A stretch of DNA of 55,120 bases. It comes from Actinomycetota bacterium (GTDB taxonomy: Bacteria > Actinomycetota > Coriobacteriia > Anaerosomatales > Anaerosomataceae). The DNA is taken from positions 260,363 to 315,482 of the forward strand of contig RCMX01000006.1 of NCBI GenBank assembly GCA_004348925.1, read 5' to 3'. The notes below the pieces were generated by a model. It did no database searches and had not been told where the DNA came from. It saw only the letters and a program-made list of their open reading frames with translations. Shown here one piece after another: positions 43,821 through 52,394 of the stretch (the stretch's first letter is position 1; each line of letters begins with the position of its first letter). A program made the position numbers and the translations under genes.

Positions 43821-43994
43821 GTGGTGCCCCCAAGGGAATTCGAATCCTGATTGTGCTTGTGACTATTGGTGACTATTGGGACTCGTTGGTACGGCGGAGC
43901 TGCGGTGAGTCCCAATAGGTCCCAACGAGTACCAATAGTCACCAGGTATTTGGGCGACAAATCGGGCGACAAATCCGGGGCGCGATCCCGGCCG
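43821..43994. repeat. dispersed repeat R1 with tRNA-3'-end-like core
   Basis: Begins with the minus-strand sequence TTCCCTTGGGGGCACCA, preceded there by GGATTCGAA, which matches a tRNA T-loop, acceptor strand and CCA. Then come imperfect inverted repeats built from GGTGACTATTGG and ACTCGTTGG, and a tandem TTTGGGCGACAAATCGGGC block. R2 and R3 share the first ~45 bp exactly. Together with a 7-bp GTAGACC/GGTCTAC hairpin at 43782-43813 and no gene, it fills most of 43.62-44.17 kb. Confidence 0.75.
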
Positions 43995-44169
43995 AGCAGC
44001 CTCCGTCAAACCCGGGGCGTTTCAGACACCATGCGCGCGTCGGTGTGGAAGCGCGGGTTAGACCGAACTCACATCGCGTAGAGATCGAGCCTCTTCACCG
44101 AGATGCCCCCAGCGGGGGTCTCGTCGATGAGGAACACAAGGCGATCGAGCTGTGAGCATGTAACCATGA

Positions 44170-44376
44170 GCCAGGAACCAACGAGCCGGCACTTCCAGCT
44201 TACAGCACCAGGAACAGGCACTAGCAGACCTGCTGAAGGGAGTGCGCCGTCTCGTTTGCACAACGTCAGTACTGTCCAACTACCTGCAGCACAACCTGAG
44301 GCACATCCGATATGGGACCACGCAGCGCGACAAGGGGACACTCCAAATCGAGGATCTCGCGTCAATCCCTCCGTGA
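44170..44376 (+). pseudogene. possible remnant of a protein C-terminus
   Basis: A 68-codon open stretch between two stops, without a convincing start, reads like protein: LADLLKGVRRLVC, LSNYLQHNLRHIRYGTTQ, RDKGTLQIEDLASIPP. Amphipathic helices and a clean stop suggest the tail of a lost gene. No family recognised. Confidence 0.35.
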
Positions 44377-44486
44377 ACCACAGTACATCCTGGCCAGGAC
44401 TGGACAGCCCAGCTCAGTCTCGACCTAGCCGTTCCCGAACCCTTGAGTGCTGCTGCACTCGATGGGCCCATCGTCATGAGGGACGC

Positions 44487-45095
44487 TCAACAGGCGCCAC
44501 CGGCGCGTTCTGAACGAACCTCGCGAAGGATGCTGATGCCGCCGCGAACGACGATGATGGCAATTACACCGCCAATGACAAGGTCGGGGATGCGCGTGCC
44601 GAGCACGAGGACCAATGCCCCGGAGACGATGACCCCGATGTTGGCTATCACGTCGTTCGCCGAGAAGATCCATGAGGCTCTCATGTGCACTCCGCCGTGA
44701 CGGTGCTTGGCTATCAGGGTGAGGCAGGTGACGTTCGCCGCGAGCGCCAGTGCGCCCACTATCATCATCAAGACGCTCTGAGGCTCACTGCCCCCCACGA
44801 GCCGACGTGCCACGTCGAGCAGCACGCCGAGGCCAAGAGCGATCTGAACGATTCCGCTGGCAGTTGCCGCGTTTGACTGGATGCGCGAGGATCGCCCGAC
44901 CGCATAGAGAGCGACTGCATACACGGATGCATCGGCAAGCATGTCAAGCGAGTCCGCCAGCAGGCCAGCGGCGTCTGCGAGCCATCCCGTCAATGCTTCC
45001 ACGATGAACATAAGGGCGTTCAGAGCCAGCAGAACGACGAGCGTTCTTCGCTCAAGTTCGGCCGCTTCCTGGAACTCATTGTCTGCGTCGCACAT
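44487..45095 (-). CDS. CDF-like cation transporter lacking a cytoplasmic domain
   Basis: 202 residues. Six transmembrane helices with ADSLDMLADASVY in helix two and SANDVIANIGV in helix five: the metal site is Asp-x3-Asp/Asn-Asp rather than His-x3-Asp. The protein ends right after helix six, so the usual C-terminal metal-sensing domain is missing; similar short members sit beside full-length partners. It follows the full-length CDF gene by 6 nt, in an operon facing an ArsR regulator. Confidence 0.85.
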   Translation of the reverse strand: MCDADNEFQEAAELERRTLVVLLALNALMFIVEALTGWLADAAGLLADSLDMLADASVYAVALYAVGRSSRIQSNAATASGIVQIALGLGVLLDVARRLVGGSEPQSVLMMIVGALALAANVTCLTLIAKHRHGGVHMRASWIFSANDVIANIGVIVSGALVLVLGTRIPDLVIGGVIAIIVVRGGISILREVRSERAGGAC

Positions 45096-45101
45096 GGGCT
45101 C

Positions 45102-46001
45102 TCATTCCTTGTCGCAACTCATGCCGGTGCAGACCCCGGTCGTCTCGGTTTCCATCGTCGCGTGCTCCACTTCGAACCTATCGTGCAGCATCGACTTGAG
45201 TTGTTTCACCGTCTCCAGCCGCTCCGGCTCACCCAGTTCGCATGGGAGGACCACGTGTGCGGACAGCACGATGTTGCTAGACGTCATCGCCCAGACGTGC
45301 AAGTCATGAACGTCCTCGACGAGTGGGTGCTCTCTGATCGCAGACTCCACCAGCGCCAGCTCGACTCCGTCAGGCACGCCCTGCATAAGGATGTTCGCCG
45401 CTGTGCGCAGTAGTCCGACAGACTCCCTTATCATCCACGCAGCGAGGAGCAGAGACACTATCGGGTCAACCACGAACCACCCGAACCAGTGGATCAGAGC
45501 TCCAGCAATGAGCACCCCGAATGACGCGACCGAGTCTGACACCAGATGAAGCACCGCGCTTCTGATGTTCAAGTTCGACCCGTGTCCCCTGAGCAGCCAT
45601 GCGGCTGCGGCATTGGCGATCATGCCGAACGCCGCGAATGCCATCACCAGTCCCCCCGCAACCGGCTCCGGACTCGATAGTCGCCTGAGGGCCTCCACCG
45701 CTACGAACGCAGAAACCGCGATGAGACTTGTAGCATTCAGTACCGCTGCGAGTACTTCGGCACGCTGAAACGCGAAGGTGTACCGGGGGCTCGCCGGTCG
45801 CCTGGATACACGTAACGCACCGTAGCTCATACACAAAGCAGCAACATCCGTCAGGTTGTGCAGAGCATCGGCGATCAGGGCGATACTCCCGGCGAGCATG
45901 CCGCCGATGAGTTGCGCCGTGAGGATCACGATGTTGATCGCGATGCTGGCGAGGAGCTTCGGGCCGAGTTGCCCGTCCGGTATGTGGTGCGACTGGGCCA
46001 T
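45102..46001 (-). CDS. CzcD-type cation diffusion facilitator
   Basis: 299 residues from ATG 46001 (GGAGAAG upstream; longer in-frame starts are weaker). Six transmembrane helices with DALHNLTD (helix two) and HLVSDSVASFG (helix five), the His-x3-Asp pair of Zn/Cd exporters. The C-terminal domain (VHDLHVWAMTSSNIVLSAHV) ends in a Cys-containing tail (GVCTGMSCDKE), a possible extra metal site. Divergent from the ArsR gene, which probably controls it. Confidence 0.92.
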   Translation of the reverse strand: MAQSHHIPDGQLGPKLLASIAINIVILTAQLIGGMLAGSIALIADALHNLTDVAALCMSYGALRVSRRPASPRYTFAFQRAEVLAAVLNATSLIAVSAFVAVEALRRLSSPEPVAGGLVMAFAAFGMIANAAAAWLLRGHGSNLNIRSAVLHLVSDSVASFGVLIAGALIHWFGWFVVDPIVSLLLAAWMIRESVGLLRTAANILMQGVPDGVELALVESAIREHPLVEDVHDLHVWAMTSSNIVLSAHVVLPCELGEPERLETVKQLKSMLHDRFEVEHATMETETTGVCTGMSCDKE

Positions 46002-46064
46002 CTTCTCCAACTTTCGAGTGCACGGCATGCGATGAGGTTGACGACACCCTACGTCGAAGACTAA

Positions 46065-46087
46065 CTTGATACAAACAAACATTCAAG
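46065..46087. promoter_or_regulatory. candidate ArsR/CadC-type operator
   Basis: CTTGA and TCAAG arms lie 13 bp apart in an A-rich stretch between the divergent CDF and ArsR genes, like the interrupted TCAA/TTGA sites of CadC-type regulators. Confidence 0.4.
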
Positions 46088-46142
46088 CGGATGTGGGAAT
46101 GATACTCCTAATACAACGCCAGAATTGATGTGGAGGGTTGCC

Positions 46143-46502
46143 ATGGGCTCAAAGCGAAGCGTCCCTAGCTGCGATGTCGAGTGTGTGCACACTGATGTTG
46201 TACACCGCCTAGCACCGCTGCTGGATGGCCTCGACGGCGTTGGTGAGACCATGTCGATCTTCGCGGATGACACACGCTTCAAGATTCTGGTCGCGCTGAG
46301 TCGATCGGAACTATGTGTATGCGACGTCGGCGCGCTCCTACAGGCAAGCAGCTCCAGCGTTTCATACCACTTGCGCAACCTGTTCCGCGTAGGGGCGGTG
46401 AAGTATCGACGTGAAGGCAAGCTCGTCTACTACCGACTCACGGACGATGCGATCGCGACGCTCATCGGGGCGGTTCTCCGTTACACGGGTCGTCCGCAAT
46501 GA
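46143..46502 (+). CDS. ArsR-family metal sensor (CadC/CmtR-like)
   Basis: 119 residues from ATG 46143, with GGAGGG seven bases upstream; earlier starts at 46125 or 46128 lack this. N-terminal Cys pair (SCDVECVHTD) and ELCVCDVGALL in the recognition-helix region together form the Cd/Pb/Zn site of CadC-type sensors. The winged helix ends YRREGKLVYYRL. It overlaps the methyltransferase start (ATGA) and is divergent from the CDF operon. Confidence 0.92.
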   Translation: MGSKRSVPSCDVECVHTDVVHRLAPLLDGLDGVGETMSIFADDTRFKILVALSRSELCVCDVGALLQASSSSVSYHLRNLFRVGAVKYRREGKLVYYRLTDDAIATLIGAVLRYTGRPQ

Positions 46503-47128
46503 GCGTTCGCCTCGACATGCCGGCTGCTCTGTACGTCGGACTTCTCTATGGCGGCTATGTTGCCCTATGGTCCCTGAAGCGACGGTGCCAACGGCGCACG
46601 ACTGGGATCGATCCCGATGTCTTCGCGCGGCGTCCTTCCGGCGGGCTCCAGGGCTACGTGTCCGGTCTGTCACGCGCCCTACAGTGCTACGTGGTCCTGC
46701 TCCTTATTGCACACGGACTGGCCCCCACGGCTGGGTGGGGGCTTCGGCAACTGCCTCTGATGAATCGTCCTGGAGTCGATGAGATCGGGTTTCTCCTCGG
46801 CGCGGCAGGTCTCACGCTCTGTTGGTTGGCCCAGCGAACCATGGCGTCCTCATGGCGGGTCGGGATCGACGAGACCAACCCGACGGAGTTCATCACGTCA
46901 GGTCCGTTCGAGCTCATCCGCAACCCAACCTACTTGGGGTTGTTCGCTCTCGCGCTCGGGTTCTGGCTGATATGGCCGACATGGGCGGTACTGATGTTTG
47001 GGACGCTCTTCGTGGTCATGCTCGAAGTGCAGGTGCGGAGTGAGGAAGAGCAAATGCTCCGGCAGCATGGCAAAGCCTACGAGATGTACTTCGCCCGGAC
47101 CAAACGGTACTTTCCCGGCGTGTACTGA
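46499..47128 (+). CDS. isoprenylcysteine carboxyl methyltransferase-family membrane protein
   Basis: 209 residues with about five transmembrane helices. The C-terminal SGPFELIRNPTYLGLFALALGFWL and a later EEEQMLRQHGKAYEMYFARTKRYFP are the SAM-binding signature of ICMT/PEMT-like methyltransferases. Such genes often follow metal-responsive regulators in actinobacteria; the substrate is unknown. Confidence 0.87.
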   Translation: MSVRLDMPAALYVGLLYGGYVALWSLKRRCQRRTTGIDPDVFARRPSGGLQGYVSGLSRALQCYVVLLLIAHGLAPTAGWGLRQLPLMNRPGVDEIGFLLGAAGLTLCWLAQRTMASSWRVGIDETNPTEFITSGPFELIRNPTYLGLFALALGFWLIWPTWAVLMFGTLFVVMLEVQVRSEEEQMLRQHGKAYEMYFARTKRYFPGVY

Positions 47129-47146
47129 CCCGGAATGGTTGCTGGC

Positions 47147-48241
47147 CTACGGTCGGCAGGCGCCGACATAGTCGCTGTGCAGAGGTGAGATCTTCACTAC
47201 ATCTCCAGTCCGAGGCGAATGGATCATCATGCCGCCACCTACGTAGATGCCAACGTGATGGATAGGGTTGCCGAAGAAGACGAGATCGCCAGGCTGAAGG
47301 TCGCTCCTGTTCACGCGTTCGCCGGCGCGGATCTGGTCGCGGCTCACGCGGGGCAGCTTGACGCCGACCTGTCGGTACACGAACATCGTGAACCCGCTGC
47401 AGTCGAATGTGTTCGGGCCTTCCGCACCCCACACGTACCGTGCTCCAAGATATCGCTTGGCGATTGAAACGACCTCTGAACGTGCGGCCTGCGTTGGCGG
47501 CGGGAATGTGCCGCCGCCCGGTTCGGCCCGAGGTGCCGCCCGAGCTGCTCGGGCTGCTCGGGCTGCCTCTGCGGCGAGTCTCTCTTCTTCGGCCCTGTCA
47601 AGTGCGGCGACCTCCGCTTCGAGTCCGGAAAGCATGCGCTTGCGCTCAGCTAACTTGCCCTCAATTGACACCTTGCGAGACGCGAGTTCGCGTGAGACCG
47701 CGGCAGCCTCTTCGGCGCGTCGCTCCAGTTCCGTTTGTGCCTTGGCCTGTTCGGACTTGGCCTCCTTCAGGTCCGCGAGCATCCGCGCGTCATCCTCATT
47801 CAGCTGTTTCAGGAAGTCCCATGTCTGCGCAAACGCTTCGAAGTCGGAGGCTCCAAGCAGAACGTCCAGGAAGCCCAGAGGGCCAGTACGGTACATGTTC
47901 GCCGCACGAGAGCTAAGCCGCGCCTGCATTGTCGCGGTGTGCTTCGTTGTCAGCTCCAGTCGTTCGGTCGCTGCCTTTTCCTGCTCGGCCACCTCCCGGT
48001 GGTACTCCCTTGCAGCGTTGTAGTCCTCCGACAAGAGCTCGGTCTGTTTGTCGAGGGCGTCGACCTGGGTCTTGATCTCTCTCGCACGGGTCAGCAGCTC
48101 GTCTCTAGGAGCTGCGCCCGCTACAGATGGTGACGAGAGCACTGCGGGTAGGGACAGCACCACAACGGCGATGAGGGTCACTGCTAGGGAGTTGAGCACA
48201 CGGAAGTTTCTCCGACTGATGCGAAAGTCCGGCCCCGGCAC
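47147..48241 (-). CDS. secreted NlpC/P60 peptidoglycan hydrolase with coiled coil
   Basis: 364 residues from GTG 48241, whose G is the last base of the upstream TAG; a GTG at 48199 is an alternative. Signal helix (LAVTLIAVVVLSLPAVL), coiled coil (about 45-215, EVAEQEKAATERLELTTKHTA), Ala/Arg-rich linker, then NlpC/P60 with catalytic Cys in FDCSGFTMFVYRQVG, His in HHVGIYVGGG and HSPRTGDVV. It resembles RipA/CwlO-type D,L-endopeptidases that cut stem peptides during growth. Confidence 0.9.
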   Translation of the reverse strand: MPGPDFRISRRNFRVLNSLAVTLIAVVVLSLPAVLSSPSVAGAAPRDELLTRAREIKTQVDALDKQTELLSEDYNAAREYHREVAEQEKAATERLELTTKHTATMQARLSSRAANMYRTGPLGFLDVLLGASDFEAFAQTWDFLKQLNEDDARMLADLKEAKSEQAKAQTELERRAEEAAAVSRELASRKVSIEGKLAERKRMLSGLEAEVAALDRAEEERLAAEAARAARAARAAPRAEPGGGTFPPPTQAARSEVVSIAKRYLGARYVWGAEGPNTFDCSGFTMFVYRQVGVKLPRVSRDQIRAGERVNRSDLQPGDLVFFGNPIHHVGIYVGGGMMIHSPRTGDVVKISPLHSDYVGACRP

Positions 48242-49752
48242 TACTGGACCACCAGGGTTCCGTGCTGCATGTCCATGCCGCATGCGAAGGCGTAGTTGCC
48301 CGGTGCGAGTGCCGGCAGTTTGATCGTCACGGGCCCGTTCTCAAGGCTCTGGTTGATCTGGAGATCGGGGAACACCACCTCCGCGATGCAACCCGTACCC
48401 TGGCCGAAAGTGATCTCAATCGGCGCACCGGACTTGGCAGTCAACTGCGTCGGTGAGAAGGATCCGGACGACGTGTCGACGGTGAGCGCCTGAGCGCCTG
48501 AGGTCCCGCTCGGGGCGGCACTTTGTGCCGAAGGGGCGGGCGCCCCATCGGCTACGAGGCCCGTCGGGAGCAGTCCCTGTCGCACGAGGTCATCATTCGA
48601 AGAGGATTCGCAGTACCCTACCTGGAGGGTCGAGGTCTTGATATTCAGCGTCGCGCTGTTCATGCCGTCGAGCGTTCTGAGCGCATCGAAGAGCGTCTCT
48701 GCGGCGGCAAGCGGATCGGCACCCGCCAGATTCACAGGGATGCTCACTTTCGAGCATGGCTGACCCTGGGAGAATGTCTGCGTCACGGTGTCCCCAGCGA
48801 TCGTCGGCCTGCTCGTCTGGGTTGCGACGATGATAGCTGCCCCGATGAGTACGCCGATGACCCCTACGGTCAGGGCGTTGCGCTTACCACTGCCGGACTT
48901 CACCGGAGTTTGTACCGGAGGCGCCTTTACGGGGACCACAGCTTTCGAGTGTGCGGACTTCGTTCGAGTCCGTGCCGGGACCGGGACAACGTCAACGTCA
49001 ACGGTGGGAGTATTTCCGGGCAACTGCCCGCGAATCGCAATGGTGAGGATAGTCGCGATCATCGCGATGCCCACGAGCATGACCACGAGAATAATCGTGC
49101 CGGAGGAGGACTTGGCCGTCGTCTGCGTGCCACCGATGCCTGTAGCAGCGGGGGCAGAGTAGCTGAACGTGAGGTCGAGTGCGTCTCCGGCCTTCACGTT
49201 GCTGATCGTCTTGGTGTAGTAGCTGTAGCCCTCTTCGCCCGGCGAGAGAGTCGCACCGGGAATCGGCTGGACGACTTGTGCTCCCTGGGGCAGCCGAACA
49301 ATCATGCGAACTTCCGAGATGGCCTGGCTTGGCGACCACTTCAGGAATGCAGTGTAGTTCACGCCGTCGAATCCGAGACTGTCGGTCGTGGGTATTTCGA
49401 TTTGAGCGGTGCGGGACTCGGTAAGCGTGAAGCGATAGATGTCGAGCTCGTTTACCGTCGACTTGGTGTACATAAGCGTGGGATCTGCAGACGGATCGCC
49501 CCCGAGAATCTGGCCGATCCACTGAATCGCGGAGCCAGCGGGAACGGCGAGTTCAGCTTCGGCAGGAAGCGCCACACTCGCCGGGAGGTCGCCGGAAATG
49601 AGCATCATGCTGCCGGTCTGCTCTGCGTGCAGTGTGACGTCCACTTTCTGCCAGTCGGCGGTTGCGGCGAGTGCGGCCGTTGCGGGGGCCGCGATAAGGA
49701 CCGTGAGTAGACACACGGCGATAGGAAGCATCAAACGAAGCTTGCGGTGCAT
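48241..49752 (-). CDS. membrane protein with HMA-like and cupredoxin-like C-terminal domains
   Basis: 503 residues from ATG 49752 (CAGGAG upstream). Signal helix; beta-rich domain to ~210; transmembrane helix (IILVVMLVGIAMIATILTI); Pro/Lys-rich linker; second helix (LTVGVIGVLIGAAIIVA); an HMA-like ferredoxin fold (VSIPVNLAGADPLAAAETLFDALRTLDGM) lacking CxxC; and a cupredoxin domain ending AFACGMDMQHGTLVV, whose Cys-x2-Asp-Met-x-His resembles a copper site. Likely copper or metal handling at the cell surface. Translationally coupled to the NlpC/P60 gene. Confidence 0.82.
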   Translation of the reverse strand: MHRKLRLMLPIAVCLLTVLIAAPATAALAATADWQKVDVTLHAEQTGSMMLISGDLPASVALPAEAELAVPAGSAIQWIGQILGGDPSADPTLMYTKSTVNELDIYRFTLTESRTAQIEIPTTDSLGFDGVNYTAFLKWSPSQAISEVRMIVRLPQGAQVVQPIPGATLSPGEEGYSYYTKTISNVKAGDALDLTFSYSAPAATGIGGTQTTAKSSSGTIILVVMLVGIAMIATILTIAIRGQLPGNTPTVDVDVVPVPARTRTKSAHSKAVVPVKAPPVQTPVKSGSGKRNALTVGVIGVLIGAAIIVATQTSRPTIAGDTVTQTFSQGQPCSKVSIPVNLAGADPLAAAETLFDALRTLDGMNSATLNIKTSTLQVGYCESSSNDDLVRQGLLPTGLVADGAPAPSAQSAAPSGTSGAQALTVDTSSGSFSPTQLTAKSGAPIEITFGQGTGCIAEVVFPDLQINQSLENGPVTIKLPALAPGNYAFACGMDMQHGTLVVQ

Positions 49753-49805
49753 GGGGTTCTCCTGTCCTCAGGACTCAACGACGACGAATTGCGGGTCGTC
49801 GGAGT

Positions 49806-50120
49806 CTAGATTCTAAGAGCGGAGACCTTCAGGAGTGTTGGTACCAAGAACACGGATGTGCGCTGCAAAGCCCAACCTCCGGGTTGTCCTGCGAAGAGAA
49901 GGAGCGCCCAAGCGAAGGCCGAGCGAAGCACGATCCTCAGCTTGCGAGCGTGCCGCTGGATGGGACGAGAGCGATTTGCCCCGGTGCAACACACGTGAGC
50001 ACAAGCGAGGCCCAGCCCGTCGGCACACACCGAGAGCGAGACGATGCTAGTGACTACCAGCAGCGCGATAAGGGCGTATTTGAATAGGCTGTCCATGTTG
50101 AGCTGCTGAAGAGCAAACAC
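49806..50120 (-). CDS. small exported or membrane Cys-rich protein, 104 aa
   Basis: From GTG 50120 with GGAGG four bases upstream (ATG 50096 is a weaker alternative). Signal-like helix YALIALLVVTSIVSLSV, then CADGLGLACAHVCCTGANRS with four cysteines in ten residues, a basic stretch, and a second hydrophobic segment. No family recognised; the long in-frame reading upstream is unlikely. Confidence 0.4.
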   Translation of the reverse strand: MFALQQLNMDSLFKYALIALLVVTSIVSLSVCADGLGLACAHVCCTGANRSRPIQRHARKLRIVLRSAFAWALLLFAGQPGGWALQRTSVFLVPTLLKVSALRI

Positions 50121-50373
50121 CGTGCCTCCGGAGGGGGCGACCGTCGCCGAGCCTGTACGCTTGCCTGAACTGTTGGAGCGTACGCGAAGGTGGGGGACCC
50201 CACAAGCGAGGATTGTGTGAAGAGACCGCCTCAGGAGTCTCCGCTGCCCTTGCTCCAGAACGCACTGCTGGCACCTATATGGCACCCGCGAGCGGGATAA
50301 CCCCGCATAATCTGAGCACAACTGAGAGCATGTTCGTGGTGCCTGAGAGCACCTGAAGTGACCTGCGAACACG

Positions 50374-50577
50374 TCATTCTTGCTGGTTAGGAAACAGGCA
50401 GACACAGTTGTCGCTTGAGAAGGCCACGCCATCAAGCGCCGCGTCTACGACCTGGATCCGGCCTGTGTCGTCGACCGCATCGTCGAGGGTCACCGTTTCG
50501 CCTTGCGCGCGGAAACGACCTGCCTCGGCCTGAGTCAGGCGCCGTGCCAGCTCTATGGCGTACGCTTCGGCGTTCAT
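50374..50577 (-). CDS. small hypothetical protein, 67 aa
   Basis: From ATG 50577 with AGGAG five bases upstream. Soluble and acidic (MNAEAYAIELARRLTQAEAG, LDDAVDDTGRIQVVDAAL, ending CVCLFPNQQE). It lies immediately beyond repeat R2 and resembles the short orphan genes found in such segments. No family recognised. Upstream, between 50120 and 50374, I see no gene. Confidence 0.55.
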   Translation of the reverse strand: MNAEAYAIELARRLTQAEAGRFRAQGETVTLDDAVDDTGRIQVVDAALDGVAFSSDNCVCLFPNQQE

Positions 50578-50647
50578 TTTCACTCCTAGAACATTCTCAT
50601 TACGCAATGAAAATAGCTCGGGCGACAAATCAGCGACCATACCGCCG

Positions 50648-50810
50648 CTGACCTGCGGTTTTGTGGTGCCCCCAAGGGAATTCGAATCCTGATTGTGCTT
50701 GTGACTATTGGGACTCGTTTGGTACAGCGGAGCTGCGGTGAGTCCCAATAGTCACCAACGAGTACCAACAGTCACCATGTATTTGGGCACCAAATCGGGC
50801 ACCAAATCCG
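50648..50810. repeat. dispersed repeat R2 with tRNA-3'-end-like core
   Basis: Same unit as R1/R3: CTGACCTGCGG lead (shared with R3), tRNA-like core from 50664, inverted-repeat region, and tandem TTTGGGCACCAAATCGGGC block. It differs from R1 by GACAAA to ACCAAA in both tandem halves. It separates the small gene at 50374 from the AbiE locus. Confidence 0.75.
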
Positions 50811-50853
50811 AGGGGTATCGAACCGACCGCGACATACTCGGTCCTCCGAACCG

Positions 50854-51768
50854 TCAGCTCTCCTGCACCCATCCGGAAATCGGCGTCCACGTCTTGCCGA
50901 AGACGGCGCCGCTGGCCGCCGCGACGGAAGCGGGCATCACGAATGCGGCGACAGCGTCGGCGACCTCTTGGAGATCCTCCGGCAGTTCCATCACTGGCCC
51001 CGGGAACCCCTTCCGATACGTGTCCCACATCCGCGAGGTCTCCGGCTGCCCGGTGTATTCGCGCGTAAGCTCCGCGGGCGTCTCGGCGGGCAGCTCCGTG
51101 CCGCGGCGCTGAAACGTCGCGCTCATGGCGTCGGCGAGATCTTGACCATCGAACTCCAGGGTGCGCAAGAGCATCCAGATGTCGTGATAATCCTTCATCC
51201 GGCTGTTGGCCAGACCAATCTCGATCATCGCCTGGAACTTCTCGGCGATGGCGGTGGCGGGTTGGTAGGCGAGGATCCTCGGAGACTCGTCCTGCAGTAG
51301 AACGGGGTAGTCGACCCAACCAGGATCCGGCACGACGGCGTCATCGATCCCGACGTCGAGCCGCAGGACGAACCGCGCCCCGCCCAAGTCCCCTGCAACC
51401 TTCACGCGGACGCCGGGATACCGATCCTCGACGGTGATGGGCTCGGCGTGAATCTCGGATTCGAACGCGAGGCCATCGTCGAGCTGGATCGAGAGGCACT
51501 CGGCGACGATGCCACGGATCGCCTCCAGGGTGTTGTCGACGCGCCCGAGGAAGTCGATGTCGCGGGTCGGCCGCGCGACTGCGGCATCCCACACGCGCAG
51601 CATGACGGCGCCTTTTACCACGAGACGATCCGACCACTGCGTCTGCGACAGTCGGAAGAGGAACCTCTCCATCGCGTAGTAGAGAACCGCCTGCTGGAAG
51701 TCCAAGCCCAACTCCGTGGCCCGAGCCTTCAGTCGGCGGCGTATCTCGATCGAGGACTGGGTGCTCAC
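50854..51768 (-). CDS. AbiEii/AbiGii-family nucleotidyltransferase toxin
   Basis: 304 residues from GTG 51768, overlapping the antitoxin stop (GTGA). LVVKGAVMLRVWDAAVARPTRDIDFLG begins at about residue 49 and contains the GG/S-like strand and D-x-D site of nucleotidyltransferases of type IV toxin-antitoxin systems; later ATAIAEKFQAMIEIGLANSRMKDYHDIW is the AbiEii signature. It is expected to add nucleotides to a substrate such as tRNA, causing growth arrest or phage abortive infection. Confidence 0.9.
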   Translation of the reverse strand: MSTQSSIEIRRRLKARATELGLDFQQAVLYYAMERFLFRLSQTQWSDRLVVKGAVMLRVWDAAVARPTRDIDFLGRVDNTLEAIRGIVAECLSIQLDDGLAFESEIHAEPITVEDRYPGVRVKVAGDLGGARFVLRLDVGIDDAVVPDPGWVDYPVLLQDESPRILAYQPATAIAEKFQAMIEIGLANSRMKDYHDIWMLLRTLEFDGQDLADAMSATFQRRGTELPAETPAELTREYTGQPETSRMWDTYRKGFPGPVMELPEDLQEVADAVAAFVMPASVAAASGAVFGKTWTPISGWVQES

Positions 51769-52379
51769 ATCAGTGCCTGGAGGTAGGGGCGCATGACATG
51801 CTCCACCCGGTCGACCTTCGCGTAGCGCATCACCTGCGCGGGCGTCGCGCGGCGAGAACGGATCGTCTCCTGCAGCGCCTCGATGGCCACGTCCTGTCCG
51901 ATGCGATTGCGGTACTTGAAGCAGTCGGCGACGGTCTTGGCCAGATCGAACACCCGGATGGGCGTCCCGTCCATGTCGTGCTCTTCGACGCCAGCCGCCA
52001 TGGCCCCGGCGCTCATCGAGAACCGCTCGATGCGCGGGTAGGCGATCCTCGGCGCCTTGACTCCCCGTGGCAGCGCGATCTGCACCGCGGCCGGGATCTG
52101 CGTGCCGATCCCGTGGAACTCGAGTGCGCTCACCAGACACAAGACCGCGCGAGGGACGCGCCTCAGGACCGCGGCTACGCTGGGATATGCGGGCAGCGGC
52201 GATGCGGCGAGATGGTAGACCCCCCGGGAGAGCGCCTCGACGAGACCGGCATCACGCATCCAGTACAGCGTGCGCTCCTCGATGCCTGAGGCAAGCGCCT
52301 CGGAAGTGCCGAGCACTCCGCCAGCACGTTCGAATGCGGCTGTCGCGCGTGCGAGTTCCATGTCCGAAGGTATCCTCAT
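51765..52379 (-). CDS. AbiEi-family antitoxin/regulator
   Basis: 204 residues from ATG 52379 (52361 is possible; neither has a strong Shine-Dalgarno). N-terminal winged helix (AGGVLGTSEALASGIEERTLYWMRDAGLVEALSRGVYHL begins near residue 20) and a C-terminal AbiEi domain with DLAKTVADCFKYRNRIGQDVAIEAL. It represses its own operon and counters the AbiEii toxin encoded next. An upstream inverted repeat is its likely operator. Confidence 0.88.
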   Translation of the reverse strand: MRIPSDMELARATAAFERAGGVLGTSEALASGIEERTLYWMRDAGLVEALSRGVYHLAASPLPAYPSVAAVLRRVPRAVLCLVSALEFHGIGTQIPAAVQIALPRGVKAPRIAYPRIERFSMSAGAMAAGVEEHDMDGTPIRVFDLAKTVADCFKYRNRIGQDVAIEALQETIRSRRATPAQVMRYAKVDRVEHVMRPYLQALM

Positions 52380-52394
52380 GGCATATAAGTTACC

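Noticed and set aside
43822-43850. tRNA gene in R1
   Set aside because: Only T-loop, acceptor strand and CCA are present; the T-stem is mismatched and no D or anticodon arm follows.
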